A stretch of DNA of 64,000 nt, taken from NCBI RefSeq assembly GCF_002531935.1, contig NZ_NWSV01000007.1, positions 186,001 to 250,000 of the forward strand, read 5' to 3'. Both the position numbers and the translations under genes were made by a program. Below the pieces are notes generated by a model. That model was not told the DNA's origin. It made no database searches and was given only the letters and a program-made list of their open reading frames with translations. Shown here in pieces: positions 37,426 to 48,970 of this stretch (its first letter is position 1; each line of letters opens with the position of its first letter). The stretch is from Rhizobium chutanense (GTDB lineage Bacteria > Pseudomonadota > Alphaproteobacteria > Rhizobiales > Rhizobiaceae).

Positions 37426-38079
37426 TCAGGAAAAATGGCGCAATATCTCGTTCGGATGGTAGGCGATCGCATCGGCGCCGTTGGCGATCAGCTCATCCAC
37501 GCTGGCATAACCCCAGGCAACACCGATCGCTTTTGCGCCGGCAGCCTTTGCCATCTGCATATCGTAAACCGCATCGCCGATGACAATGGTGTCGCCGGCA
37601 TTCATGCCGGTTTCGTCACAGCATTCCGTCACCATGGCCGGATGCGGCTTGGACGGGCAGTCGTCGGCGGTGCGCGCCACGATGAAAGATCGGTCGAAGC
37701 CGTGCGTCTCCATCACGAGGTTCAGCCCGCGCCTGGATTTGCCTGTCACCGCGCCGATCATGAGATCCTCGCGCCCGCTGATTGCGTCGATCATCTCGCG
37801 AATGCCGGGAAACAGCGGCTCCCGGTAGTCGAGATCCTGACGGACGACCGAGAACAGCGATTTGTAGTGCGCCGTCATGTCGATGTCGTCCTGCTCGACA
37901 TGCGGCCTGCCTTGCATGCGGGCGATCGCAATATCGAGGGACAGGCCGATAATGGCCTTGGTATCCTCGAATCGCGGTTCCGGCTTGCCGAATTTCTCGA
38001 AGGTGCGGCGCATGGTTTCGTGGATCAGGCCGGCGCTGTCGACCAGCGTGCCGTCGCAATCGAAAAGCGCAAGTTTCAT
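37426..38079 (-). CDS. HAD-superfamily phosphatase (Gph-like)
   Basis: A 217-residue HAD hydrolase with motif I FDCDGTLVDS, motif II in GAVTGKS, motif III Lys in PSKPHPAMV and motif IV in VIGDAVYDM. Helical cap type resembles phosphoglycolate phosphatase; the substrate is not certain. Its start overlaps the stop of the pseudouridine synthase gene in ATGA, indicating coupling. Confidence 0.9.
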   Translation of the reverse strand: MKLALFDCDGTLVDSAGLIHETMRRTFEKFGKPEPRFEDTKAIIGLSLDIAIARMQGRPHVEQDDIDMTAHYKSLFSVVRQDLDYREPLFPGIREMIDAISGREDLMIGAVTGKSRRGLNLVMETHGFDRSFIVARTADDCPSKPHPAMVTECCDETGMNAGDTIVIGDAVYDMQMAKAAGAKAIGVAWGYASVDELIANGADAIAYHPNEILRHFS

Positions 38080-39068
38080 TCGTCGTCCCTTTCAGCGCCG
38101 GCAAGGTCGAGGCCGAGAAGATTCCAGGTCTGCACCATATGTGCCGGCAGCGGCGCGCTGACGCGCAACCGCCCACCGGAGGGGTGCGGGATGTCGATGT
38201 GACGCGCGTGCAGATGCAGCTTCTTCTGGACGCCGCCCGGAAAATCCCAATTCGGATCATCGTCGAAATATTTCGGATCGCCGATGATGGGATGGCCGAT
38301 ATGCAGGGCATGGACGCGCAACTGGTGGGTACGGCCGGTATAGGGCTCCATCTCCAGCCATGCGAGGTTCTGTGCCGCCGTCTCCACCACGCGATAGAAG
38401 GAAATCGCATGGTCGGCGCCGTCCTCGCCGTGTTTGGCGATGCGCATGCGGTCGCCATCGGCCGTCGGTTCCTTGACGAGCCAGGTCGAAATCTTGTCCT
38501 CGTGCTTGCGCGGCACGCCCTTGACCAGCGCCCAGTAGGTCTTCTTGGTGTCGCGCTCGCGGAAGGCCGCCGTCAGCTTCTGTGCGGCGCCGCGCGTGCG
38601 GGCGATGACGAGAACACCTGACGTGTCGCGGTCGAGGCGGTGAACGAGCCGTGGCTTTTCGCCCTTCGGGCTGGTCCAGGCTTCGAGCATCTGGTCGATA
38701 TGCCGGGCGACGCCGGAGCCGCCCTGCACGGCAATGCCCGGCGGCTTGTTGAGCACGATGACCTTGTCATCCTCATGCAGCACCATGCGCGACAATAGTT
38801 CGAAATCGGACGAATGCTTGAGATCCCTGCCGGCGATCGGTCCGGATTTGACCTTGGCATCGACATCCAGCGGCGGCACCCGCACCGTCTGCCCGGGCTG
38901 CACGCGCGCATCCGATTTGACCCGTCCGCCGTCGACGCGCACCTGGCCGGAGCGCAACAGCTTCTGCAGCGGGCCGAAACCGAGCCCTGGAAAATGCACC
39001 TTGAACCAGCGATCGAGCCGCATGCCGGCTTCGTCGGGTTCCACCTTGATATGTTCTATGCCAGCCAT
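38076..39068 (-). CDS. RluA/RluC-type pseudouridine synthase
   Basis: A 330-residue RNA pseudouridine synthase with an N-terminal S4 domain (MRLDRWFKVHFPGLGFGPLQKLLRSGQVRVDG region) and the RluA catalytic motif RLDRDTSGVLV with its Asp. Family length and S4 domain favour an RluC-like 23S rRNA role; exact uridines are not deducible. ATGA overlap with the downstream HAD gene is the common rhizobial order. Confidence 0.92.
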   Translation of the reverse strand: MAGIEHIKVEPDEAGMRLDRWFKVHFPGLGFGPLQKLLRSGQVRVDGGRVKSDARVQPGQTVRVPPLDVDAKVKSGPIAGRDLKHSSDFELLSRMVLHEDDKVIVLNKPPGIAVQGGSGVARHIDQMLEAWTSPKGEKPRLVHRLDRDTSGVLVIARTRGAAQKLTAAFRERDTKKTYWALVKGVPRKHEDKISTWLVKEPTADGDRMRIAKHGEDGADHAISFYRVVETAAQNLAWLEMEPYTGRTHQLRVHALHIGHPIIGDPKYFDDDPNWDFPGGVQKKLHLHARHIDIPHPSGGRLRVSAPLPAHMVQTWNLLGLDLAGAERDDE

Positions 39069-39156
39069 AAAAAATCTTTCGGAAATTGCAGCGCGGGCCG
39101 AGCCGGCGTTCTTGCCGCAGCCTTTAGAGCATTTTCACGCAAAACGGAAACCGGAA

Positions 39157-39534
39157 TCAGGCAAAAGCGCGGATGACGGCAAGCCCGGCAATAACAGCCG
39201 CCATCGAAAGCCCGACGCTGGCAGCGATATAGACACCGCCGGCCACGGCCTCGCCGCGCTCGAACAGCGAGATCGCATCCAGCGAGAAGGCCGAGAAGGT
39301 GGTGAAACCGCCAAGGAAGCCGGTGATCAGCAACAGGCGCAGTTCCACCGAAGCGTTGAATTTGCGCGCAATCAGCTCGGCGAAAACACCGATGACGAAG
39401 CAGCCGACGACGTTGACGGCAAGGGTGCCCCAGGGAAAGGCCGGGCCCATCAGCCGCAACGACCACTGGCCGACATAATATCTGAGAAGGGAACCGACAG
39501 CGCCGCCGACGGCAACGAGAAGAGCCTGGATCAT
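39157..39534 (-). CDS. crcB: CrcB fluoride channel (Fluc)
   Basis: A 125-residue four-helix membrane protein with GGAVGSLLRYYVG, GTLAVNVVGCFVIG and GFLGGFTTFSAFSLD, the Fluc signatures with the Na+ site and Phe gate. It exports fluoride as a dual-topology dimer. I find no fluoride riboswitch in the 90 bases upstream. It heads the run to pccB. Confidence 0.96.
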   Translation of the reverse strand: MIQALLVAVGGAVGSLLRYYVGQWSLRLMGPAFPWGTLAVNVVGCFVIGVFAELIARKFNASVELRLLLITGFLGGFTTFSAFSLDAISLFERGEAVAGGVYIAASVGLSMAAVIAGLAVIRAFA

Positions 39535-39655
39535 CAGCCGGATTTATCGCAACTCCGCCGAGATTCCAATCGGGATGGAACGAATTCTTACCATCCGATA
39601 AAATGCCAATGATTTTATTATGATGGCACCAAGATCATGCCGATACGCTGACGGC

Positions 39656-39922
39656 ATGACCCAGCTCCTGTCCGTATCGGCCAACACTGCTGCCATTGCC
39701 TTCGAATCGCTGAGGATTCCTCAGCGTGTGGCGACCAGCACCGCCGCACGCGATGCGCGCCGCATTGCCGATCGGCAATTGAAGGCCGACAGCGCCGATC
39801 AGGCCGAGGAGCCCTCCAGCATCATCCAGTCGACGGAAGTCGCGCTCGACCTGATGGCCAAAGGCAATCGCCAGCCGCAGGCCGGCCTCAAGCAAGCCTT
39901 GCAATCTTACGAAGAGGTCTGA
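39656..39922 (+). CDS. small hypothetical protein
   Basis: An 88-residue soluble protein rich in Ala, Gln and Ser, without a recognised domain. From FESLRIPQRVATSTAARDARRIADRQL onward it looks helical. The start is uncertain: ATGs at 39620, 39623 (out of frame) and 39656 exist and none has a good SD; 39656 is taken because codon bias begins there. A GC-rich hairpin follows the stop. Confidence 0.6.
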   Translation: MTQLLSVSANTAAIAFESLRIPQRVATSTAARDARRIADRQLKADSADQAEEPSSIIQSTEVALDLMAKGNRQPQAGLKQALQSYEEV

Positions 39923-39940
39923 GGCACCGCTTGAACGGCA

Positions 39941-39990
39941 AGCCCGCAAGCCCGGTTGCGACACCGCAACCACCTGCGGGCTCTTCGTCT
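39941..39990 (+). terminator. compound hairpin after the 39.7-kb gene
   Basis: Outer stem AGCCCGCA/TGCGGGCT encloses GGTTGCG/CGCAACC, followed by CTTCGTCTT. It sits between convergent genes and probably ends the plus-strand transcript. Confidence 0.55.
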
Positions 39991-40004
39991 TAGGACGGCG
40001 TCGT

Positions 40005-41075
40005 TCACTTGCCCTGCGCTGACAGCACTTGCAGCACCACATCGACTTTGCCGGCTTTTTCGAAGGTCAGCGTCACCGGCACCGTATCGCCCTGCTTGAA
40101 CGGCGTCTTCACCTTCTGGAACATCAGATGCAGGTTGCCGGGCTCGAGCTTGACCGTCTCGCCGGCGGCAATCGCGATGCCGTCCTTCAGCTGCCGCATC
40201 CGCATGACATTGTCCTTCGTTACCATTTCGTGGATCTGAACCTCGCCCGCTGCGGGTGATGTCACCGAGATCAGGCGGTCATCCGCCTTGCCATTGTTCT
40301 TCACTGAGAAAAAGCCGCCGCCGACCGGCTGACCGGGCAGCATCGCCTTGGCGAAACCGCCGGCGATTTCGAGATCGCCGGCCTTGACCGTGTCACCGGC
40401 CGGCGCTGCCGTCGGCATCCCCGGCATCCCCGGCATCCCCGGCATACCGCTCAGATCCATGCCGGCTTTGCCGGTCATATCCATGCCGGCTTTACCGGTC
40501 ATGTCCATGCCGGCCATGTCGTCGTGATCGTGGCCATGATCTTCCCCGGCGACAACCTTCAACAGCGGCGCCGGGCTCTTGAGCCCATGCGCGTCGCCTC
40601 CCTCCGGCGCCACCTGATCCCAGGCCTGAACCGTATCGCCGCACATCTGCGTCACCGGAAAGGCGAGCGACGTGCCTGCCTCGACGCCGGAAACCTTCCC
40701 CTGGATGACAAAGGTATCGTAGAAATCGTCGGAGAGATTGCCGTTCTTCCAGCGGATTTCGATCGCGCCTTTTTTCACCTTGTCGCCGTGATTGTCGTAG
40801 GTCTTCTGGTAATCGCCCTTGATGACCTCGAGCTCCCAGCCGGCTTTCGGCTGCGGCTTGGCGAAGACGAAGCCTTCCGGCAGCTTGACCCGCACTTCCG
40901 TCGTCGCCTTGCCGTCGCAGCCGTGCGGCAGCTGCAGCGTGGCGAGAATGGTGCTTTCCTGTGTCGCCTGCTTGTCGAGGAAGCTGACATGCGCCTCGGC
41001 ACCCGAAACGGTGGCGGCGGAAAGAAGGGCGGCAAGGCCCATGGTCTTGATGGTCTCGGTCTTGATCGTTTTCAT
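40005..41075 (-). CDS. DUF1775 (YcnI) - PCuAC copper chaperone fusion
   Basis: A 356-residue exported protein of two copper-binding domains. After the signal peptide (cleavage after GAEA) the mature protein begins with His, as in YcnI proteins that bind Cu(II) through the N-terminal His; the DUF1775 domain covers about residues 29-180. A Met/His/Asp-rich linker (about 185-240) contains EDHGHDHDDM and repeated GMDMTGKA and GMP units. The C-terminal PCuAC domain (about 245-350) has the HxnM...HxM ligands in IHEM, MRM and HLMF. Likely a periplasmic copper carrier for cytochrome oxidase. GGAG precedes ATG 41075. Confidence 0.93.
   Translation of the reverse strand: MKTIKTETIKTMGLAALLSAATVSGAEAHVSFLDKQATQESTILATLQLPHGCDGKATTEVRVKLPEGFVFAKPQPKAGWELEVIKGDYQKTYDNHGDKVKKGAIEIRWKNGNLSDDFYDTFVIQGKVSGVEAGTSLAFPVTQMCGDTVQAWDQVAPEGGDAHGLKSPAPLLKVVAGEDHGHDHDDMAGMDMTGKAGMDMTGKAGMDLSGMPGMPGMPGMPTAAPAGDTVKAGDLEIAGGFAKAMLPGQPVGGGFFSVKNNGKADDRLISVTSPAAGEVQIHEMVTKDNVMRMRQLKDGIAIAAGETVKLEPGNLHLMFQKVKTPFKQGDTVPVTLTFEKAGKVDVVLQVLSAQGK
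40422..40508 (-). repeat. tandem repeats in the copper-protein linker
   Basis: Two nested repeats: a 9-base unit GGCATCCCC (coding GMP) in three to four copies, then a 24-base unit (coding AGMDMTGK) in two near-identical copies plus a partial one. Such arrays can change copy number by slippage without altering the frame. Confidence 0.8.
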
Positions 41076-41149
41076 CGGATATCTCCTCGCCGGCCGCGGC
41101 GCTTCTCTCAGGCGGACCGGCATGTTGCATTTGATATTGCGGAGGAAGA

Positions 41150-41530
41150 TCAGACTGGGACGGGAGGCGCGCGGGAATTCGGCCGGCTGACAGCGCTTGC
41201 GCCGGCAATTGCGGCGGTTTCGATCGGTGAATTGGTAAGCGAGGCGAGTTTGCGCTCAAGCCAGGAACCCGCATCCGGCGTCGGCAGGATGACCGAAGCC
41301 GATAGCCGGCATGCTTCGCAATTCGGCTTGAACCCGACGGTCTTGCCGCCGTCATCCTTGATCGTCACGCAAAGCGAGGCAAAGGTGCCGTCCGGCAGCA
41401 TATAGGCGGCTGCATCGTAACCCTCGGAAGCGAGAGCCTGCGGCGCCTGATGGGCAAACCCAAGCAAAAGCAGGCTCAATGCGCAAAACATGCGTAAGAA
41501 GAGCGTCGCTTTCAATTCGGTTCGCCGCAT
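41150..41530 (-). CDS. DUF2946-like exported protein
   Basis: A 126-residue protein with a signal or anchor helix (residues about 10-32) and a central CEAC pair (about residue 80), similar to DUF2946 proteins that sit beside copper genes. The Cys pair may bind copper. AAGGGGAT precedes ATG 41530. It lies 74 bases upstream of the copper chaperone gene in the same direction, so they form a copper pair. The identification is moderate. Confidence 0.72.
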   Translation of the reverse strand: MRRTELKATLFLRMFCALSLLLLGFAHQAPQALASEGYDAAAYMLPDGTFASLCVTIKDDGGKTVGFKPNCEACRLSASVILPTPDAGSWLERKLASLTNSPIETAAIAGASAVSRPNSRAPPVPV

Positions 41531-41655
41531 GAGATCCCCTTCAACAGAAAGCCGCGATAGCCGGTTTCGCCCCCGAATGCAAAACCAGATTTGCCGCAGT
41601 TTAAGGCCTGCTTGGAATAAGACGACAAAAATTTGCTCGGTGACGACATTTGGCG

Positions 41656-41684
41656 CTTGCCAAGTACCGCAGCCGCCGGATAAT
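41656..41684 (+). promoter_or_regulatory. gcv promoter
   Basis: CTTGCC, 17 bases and GATAAT. Transcription would start near 41691, a few bases before the first glycine aptamer, which fits. Confidence 0.65.
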
Positions 41685-41696
41685 TGCGCCAACCTT

Positions 41697-41871
41697 GTTG
41701 GGAGAATCCGGTGCTTTCGCCACCGGTGCCGAAGGAGCAACCGCCCCGGAAACTCTCAGGCAAAAGGACCAGCAAGGGGCAGACGGAACTCTGGAGAGAA
41801 GCGTTCTCGAAACGCTCGCCGAAGGGATAACAATCTCAGGCAAAGGGACAGAGGGGGCTCAGGAGAGAAGT
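41697..41871 (+). promoter_or_regulatory. tandem glycine riboswitch
   Basis: Two glycine aptamers in series. Aptamer 1 has the CCGGTG/CACCGG stem, GCCGAAGGAGCAACC and CTCTCAGGCAAAAGGACC, ending with ACTCTGGAGAG. Aptamer 2 has AGCG/CGCT, GCCGAAGGGATAACAATCTCAGGCAAAGGGACAG in pieces of the same order. It precedes gcvT, the classic target, and should turn the operon on when glycine is plentiful. Confidence 0.96.
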
Positions 41872-41913
41872 GCGCAGCCGCGCCTTCAGATTTGAGCCCG
41901 CGCCTTCGTGAAG

Positions 41914-41940
41914 AAGACGCAAACCCCGGAGGCGTCTTTT
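41914..41940 (+). promoter_or_regulatory. expression platform hairpin at the gcvT start
   Basis: AAGACGC (41914-41920) pairs with GCGTCTT (41932-41938), followed by TT of the TTG start codon. The loop carries the SD GGAGG (41928-41932). The same hairpin could work as a short intrinsic terminator or by hiding the SD and start. Confidence 0.65.
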
Positions 41941-43075
41941 GGACGATACTGCTGCCCTGAAGAAAACCCCGCTGCATGACCTGCATCTCCAGCTCGGCGC
42001 CCGCATGGTGCCGTTCGCAGGTTACGACATGCCGGTGCAATATCCCGCCGGCGTGATGAAGGAGCATCTTCATACCCGTGCCGAAGCCGGCCTCTTCGAT
42101 GTCTCCCATATGGGCCAGGTCATCATCAAGGCAAAATCGGGCAGTTACGAGGACGCAGCACTGGCGCTCGAAAGTCTGGTGCCCGTCGATATATTGGGCC
42201 TTGCCGAAGGCCGCCAGCGCTACGGCTTTTTCACCGACGACAGTGGCTGCATTCTCGACGACCTGATGATCACCCATCTCGACGACCATCTTTTCGTCGT
42301 CGTCAACGCGTCCTGCAAGGAAGCCGATCTCGCCCATCTGCAAGCCCATATCGGCGACCGGTGCGACATCACCCTTCTCGACCGCGCTTTGATCGCGCTA
42401 CAGGGACCGCGTGCCGTCGAGGTGCTCGCCGAACTCTGGGCCGACGTCGCGGCGATGAAATTCATGGATGTGCGCCACTGCCGGCTGCACGACGTTTCCT
42501 GTCTGGTTTCGCGCTCCGGCTATAGCGGCGAGGACGGCTTCGAAATCTCGATCCCGTCGGACAAGGCCGTTGATGTCACCATGCGATTGCTCGAGCATCC
42601 CGATGTCCAGGCGATCGGCCTCGGCGCCCGCGATTCGCTGCGCCTCGAAGCCGGTCTCTGCCTCTACGGCAACGATATCGACACCACCACCTCGCCGGTC
42701 GAGGCCGCACTCGAATGGGCGATGCAGAAGGCACGACGCGCGGGTGGCGCACGCGCCGGCGGTTTCCCGGGCTCCGGCCGCATCCTTTCTGAGCTCGAAA
42801 ACGGCGCTGCTCGCCGCCGGGTCGGCCTGAAGCCGGAAGGCAAGGCGCCGGTGCGCGGCCATGCCAAGCTCTATGCCGATGCCGAGGGCAAGGCCGAAAT
42901 CGGCGAAGTCACCTCGGGCGGCTTCGGCCCCAGCGTCGAAGGCCCGGTCGCCATGGGCTACGTCCCGGTCTCCCATGCTGCGGCCGGCACGCTCGTCTAC
43001 GCCGAGGTGCGCGGCAAATATCTGCCGATCACCGTCAGCACCCTTCCCTTCGTTACCCCGACCTACAAACGCTAA
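41939..43075 (+). CDS. gcvT: glycine cleavage system T protein (aminomethyltransferase)
   Basis: A 378-residue tetrahydrofolate-dependent aminomethyltransferase that releases ammonia and makes methylene-THF from the H-protein intermediate. Blocks: [48 protein letters not shown] and [22 protein letters not shown]. The start is TTG 41939, six bases after GGAGG; no suitable ATG exists before the conserved N terminus. First gene of the riboswitch-controlled gcvTHP operon. Confidence 0.95.
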   Translation: MDDTAALKKTPLHDLHLQLGARMVPFAGYDMPVQYPAGVMKEHLHTRAEAGLFDVSHMGQVIIKAKSGSYEDAALALESLVPVDILGLAEGRQRYGFFTDDSGCILDDLMITHLDDHLFVVVNASCKEADLAHLQAHIGDRCDITLLDRALIALQGPRAVEVLAELWADVAAMKFMDVRHCRLHDVSCLVSRSGYSGEDGFEISIPSDKAVDVTMRLLEHPDVQAIGLGARDSLRLEAGLCLYGNDIDTTTSPVEAALEWAMQKARRAGGARAGGFPGSGRILSELENGAARRRVGLKPEGKAPVRGHAKLYADAEGKAEIGEVTSGGFGPSVEGPVAMGYVPVSHAAAGTLVYAEVRGKYLPITVSTLPFVTPTYKR

Positions 43076-43098
43076 ACCTTTTCCAGAGAGGACGAACA

Positions 43099-43460
43099 AT
43101 GCTGAAATTCACCGAAGAACACGAATGGCTGCAGATTGAAGGCGGCGTTGCGACGGTCGGCATCACCACCTATGCCGTCGAGCAGCTCGGCGACCTGGTT
43201 TTCGTCGAACTGCCGGAAGTCGGCGCGACCTTCTCCAAGAACGCCAATGCCGCGACCGTTGAATCCGTCAAGGCTGCTTCCGACGTCTATTGTCCGCTCG
43301 ACGGCGAGATCACCGAGGTCAATCCGGCCATCGTCGCAGATCCGTCGCTGGTCAATTCCGATCCTCAAGGCGCCGGCTGGTTCTTCAAGCTGAAGCTTGC
43401 AAATGCCGCGGACGCCGATGGCCTGCTCGACGAGGCTGCCTATAAGGAGCTCACCGCGTA

Positions 43461-43461
<1 letters not shown>
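43099..43461 (+). CDS. gcvH: glycine cleavage system H protein
   Basis: A 120-residue lipoyl carrier that shuttles the aminomethyl group between P, T and L proteins. The lipoylated Lys58 lies in [11 protein letters not shown]. It needs LipB (27.5 kb in this window) or LplA for modification. The stop overlaps the gcvP start in TAATG. Confidence 0.97.
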
Positions 43462-46325
<2,864 letters not shown>

Positions 46326-46364
46326 CGCGCAAGCCTGACGCAGTCGCGAAAGGCTGGACAATCC

Positions 46365-46394
46365 AAGCCCCTTCCATCATGGGAGGGGCTTTCC
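46365..46394 (+). terminator. gcvTHP terminator
   Basis: AAGCCCCTTCC and GGGAGGGGCTT form an 11-bp stem (one G-T pair) with a 5-base loop, then a short TTT, 40 bases after gcvP. Confidence 0.65.
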
Positions 46395-46430
46395 CAATTC
46401 TGATGGAAATGCACGAAAGAAGGTCATCTC

Positions 46431-46703
46431 ATGCCCCAGGATCCAAGCGAAGCAAGAATGCAGGCGCCCTGGTCGAAGCCTGTGCTCATCGCCCTCGAAG
46501 AGCCCGGCCAATACGTGACCATCGACAACACCCAGGCCGCCTCCTGGGCGATGATCGAGGACTGGCCGACGGAGGACGGCGCCGCACTCGACCAGGCGCT
46601 GCTGATCTGCGCCGACGTCATCAAAGGCAAGCGCACCGGCGAGGATGCACGCAAGGCATTCATCGCCGCCGCAGTCGAAGCGGACCTCGACATCAAGGCC
46701 TGA
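46431..46703 (+). CDS. DUF982 family protein
   Basis: A 90-residue protein of the rhizobia-enriched DUF982 family, with ASWAMIEDWPTEDGAALDQALLIC and KRTGEDARKAFIAAAVEADL. Function is unknown. GAAAGAAGG lies before the ATG. Soluble and cytoplasmic by sequence. Confidence 0.85.
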   Translation: MPQDPSEARMQAPWSKPVLIALEEPGQYVTIDNTQAASWAMIEDWPTEDGAALDQALLICADVIKGKRTGEDARKAFIAAAVEADLDIKA

Positions 46704-46914
46704 CCGGCTGCAATCCGCCGCTGGAATGGACGATGAAGACACGGCGCTTCACGGCGCTCAACCAGCTTCAATGCCTCGGCAGCGGCACCAGTTTGGGAAA
46801 TGGCCCACAAGGATCAAATTTAACCTTTCTTAGCAAGTCTCTGTTAGCAATTCATAAAGGTGGCTTCCATCAGCATGGATCACCGTCGATCCCTTGTTTT
46901 GCGTGCAGGTTCTT

Positions 46915-47955
46915 ATGCGTCCATCGGCTGTGCCAGCAATCCTCCTTGCCGCCCTGATTCTCTCGGGATGCGCCGCCAGCTCCGGCGCCGAAGATGTGCT
47001 GACCCCGGTGCCGTCGCGGGAGACAACCAATGCCATCAGTCAGCCGAGCGGCCCGATACCGGCTGCTGCCGTGGGTGATCCCGCGCCGCAGGCAAGCCCG
47101 CCGCAGCAGGCCTTGAGCTGGGCTGGGCAGGTTCCGGAGCCGCAGGCGCTCGTGCCCGCAGACAGGCCGGTCGGTATGCCGATGCCGACCGAAAGGCCGG
47201 TGGCGATGCTCATGCCCGCCAATCCGGGGATCGATCCCGATGTCGGTACGAAATCGCCGACACGCTCGCGAATTTACGGTCACCGCTTCCGCGACGCCAA
47301 GCCGATCAACTTCGGCTCCACCTCCCCCAGAAAGCTGGCCGTGCACGGCGTCGACGTGTCGCGCTGGCAGGGCGAGATCGACTGGGAAACGCTGCGGCAG
47401 CAGGGCGCGAACTTCGTCTACATCAAGGCGACGGACGGCGGCGATCACCTCGATCCGATGTTCAAGAAGAACTGGCGCCGGGCCAAGGAAGCCGGCCTGA
47501 AACACGGCGCCTATCACTTCTTCTACTGGTGCCGGACCGCCGGCGAGCAGGCCGACTGGTTCATCCGCAATGTTCCGCGGGAGGCAAACGCACTTCCGCC
47601 CGTCATCGACGTCGAATGGAACGGCGAATCGAGCTGCAAGCGGCGCATTTCTCCCGCCCGCGTCCGGGAAAAAATGCAGGTCTTCATGGACAAGCTGGAA
47701 CGCTATTACGGCCAGCGCCCGATCATCTACACCGCGCCGGACTTCTACCGCGACAATCTGAAGGGCCAAATGCTCGATTATCCCTTCTGGCTGCGCTCGG
47801 TGGCCGCCCACCCCTCCAAGGTCTATCCAGGCCGCAAGTGGCTGTTCTGGCAATATTCCGGCTCCGGCCTTTCCGACGGCGTCGACGGCAAGATCGATCT
47901 CAACGTGTTCAACGGCAACGAAAGCGACTGGCACGACTGGGTGGCGGCGCGATAG
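46915..47955 (+). CDS. GH25-family muramidase-like lipoprotein
   Basis: A 346-residue protein with lipobox LILSGC (Cys19), a Pro-rich disordered region to about residue 130, then a glycoside hydrolase family 25 domain (about 138-345). Catalytic positions look intact: GVDVSRWQGEIDW with its Asp, YIKATDGGD, and DVEWNG carrying the DxE pair. GH25 enzymes cleave muramyl bonds in peptidoglycan. As a lipoprotein it would work on the cell's own wall from the outer or inner membrane. The 210-base upstream gap contains an AT-rich likely promoter near 46820-46860. Confidence 0.9.
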   Translation: MRPSAVPAILLAALILSGCAASSGAEDVLTPVPSRETTNAISQPSGPIPAAAVGDPAPQASPPQQALSWAGQVPEPQALVPADRPVGMPMPTERPVAMLMPANPGIDPDVGTKSPTRSRIYGHRFRDAKPINFGSTSPRKLAVHGVDVSRWQGEIDWETLRQQGANFVYIKATDGGDHLDPMFKKNWRRAKEAGLKHGAYHFFYWCRTAGEQADWFIRNVPREANALPPVIDVEWNGESSCKRRISPARVREKMQVFMDKLERYYGQRPIIYTAPDFYRDNLKGQMLDYPFWLRSVAAHPSKVYPGRKWLFWQYSGSGLSDGVDGKIDLNVFNGNESDWHDWVAAR

Positions 47956-48099
47956 CGAGGCCGCCTCTCCCGTGTCAATCCAGAACAGATGCACCCCCTC
48001 GGTGCCCGGTCCGATAAGTCTTTGCTAACGCAAGGCTTTCAACATTCCCTAAGCCATTGCGGATAAAAGCGTTCTATTCAGATCTTAAGGAAACGGCTG

Positions 48100-48405
48100 A
48101 TGAGCATATCGGGCATCACCAACATTGCTCTCTCGGGAATGCGGGCGCAGACGACGCGCGTGGGCGCGATTGCCAGCAATATCGCAAACAGCAGCACTCC
48201 GGGCTACGCCAAGCTGAATACCAGCCTCACCTCCGTCGAACCAGGCGGCGTCCAGGCGGTCGTCAGCCCGACGACGTCGGATGTCGATCCCGCCACCGAA
48301 CTGACCGACCTGATCGAAGCCGAGCAGAGCTACAAGGCAAACGCCACAGTCTTCGAGACGGGCGCCGACATGTGGGAAATGCTCATGAGCATCAAGCGCG
48401 ACTGA
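48100..48405 (+). CDS. short flagellar rod-like protein (FlgC-type)
   Basis: A 101-residue protein composed of just the two conserved ends of flagellar axial proteins: an N-terminal rod motif (ALSGMRAQTTRVGAIASNIANSSTPGYAK pieces) and the C-terminal flg_bbr_C motif (ELTDLIEAEQSYKANATVFETG). FlgC is about 139 residues, so the middle is missing. No other flagellar gene is near. It could be a minor rod or hook part or a relic; the frame is intact. Confidence 0.78.
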   Translation: MSISGITNIALSGMRAQTTRVGAIASNIANSSTPGYAKLNTSLTSVEPGGVQAVVSPTTSDVDPATELTDLIEAEQSYKANATVFETGADMWEMLMSIKRD

Positions 48406-48464
48406 ACGCACCCGATTTCACCCAAGACGTACTGACAGAAAATTTTCCGCCGGCCTGAAACCTA

Positions 48465-48857
48465 TCAGGAATGCGCCGGCTCGTTCTGCCGCTGTGCGGC
48501 AAGCGCCGCGAGATCGGCAGGCTTCAGTTCGACGGATTCGCCGCAGCCGCAGGCCGATGTCTGGTTTGGATTGGTGAAGGTGAAACCGGAGCGCAGCGTC
48601 GTCTGCTCGAAGCCCATTTCGGTGCCGAGAAGATAGAGCACAGCGGAGGGTTCGACCCACACCTTGGCGCCGTCGCGCTCGACCAAATCGTCCTTGGTAT
48701 TCGGCTCGGTCACCAGATCGATGGTATATTCCATCCCGGCGCAGCCGCCCTTCTTGATGCCGACGCGGACGCCCTTGGCCCCCGGGCCGGAATTTTCGAC
48801 GATCGCCTTGACGCGGGCCGCAGCACCGTCCGTCATGCTCATCACTGCAAAGCCCAT
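48465..48857 (-). CDS. sufA: A-type Fe-S carrier SufA
   Basis: A 130-residue HesB/IscA-family carrier with the three cysteines in KKGGCAGMEY and SACGCGES. It receives clusters from SufBCD and passes them to apoproteins. AAGGAG precedes ATG 48857. Last gene of the suf run. Confidence 0.94.
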   Translation of the reverse strand: MGFAVMSMTDGAAARVKAIVENSGPGAKGVRVGIKKGGCAGMEYTIDLVTEPNTKDDLVERDGAKVWVEPSAVLYLLGTEMGFEQTTLRSGFTFTNPNQTSACGCGESVELKPADLAALAAQRQNEPAHS

Positions 48858-48970
48858 CGGCTCATTCTCCTTCCGCAACCGGGGTCAAGATCCGGCGCTT
48901 CGTGAATCAAATGTAGTCGCCCGAGGTAAACGGATCAATACCACGGTACCGCGTCAGTACCCTCGCCGGC

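Noticed and set aside
39535..39620. Fluoride riboswitch before crcB
   Set aside because: Only a GGATGG/CCATCC hairpin is present; the conserved fluoride aptamer core is not found.
40422..40508. CRISPR-like array
   Set aside because: The repeats are 9 and 24 bases, directly adjacent and in frame within a coding region; there are no spacers or cas genes.
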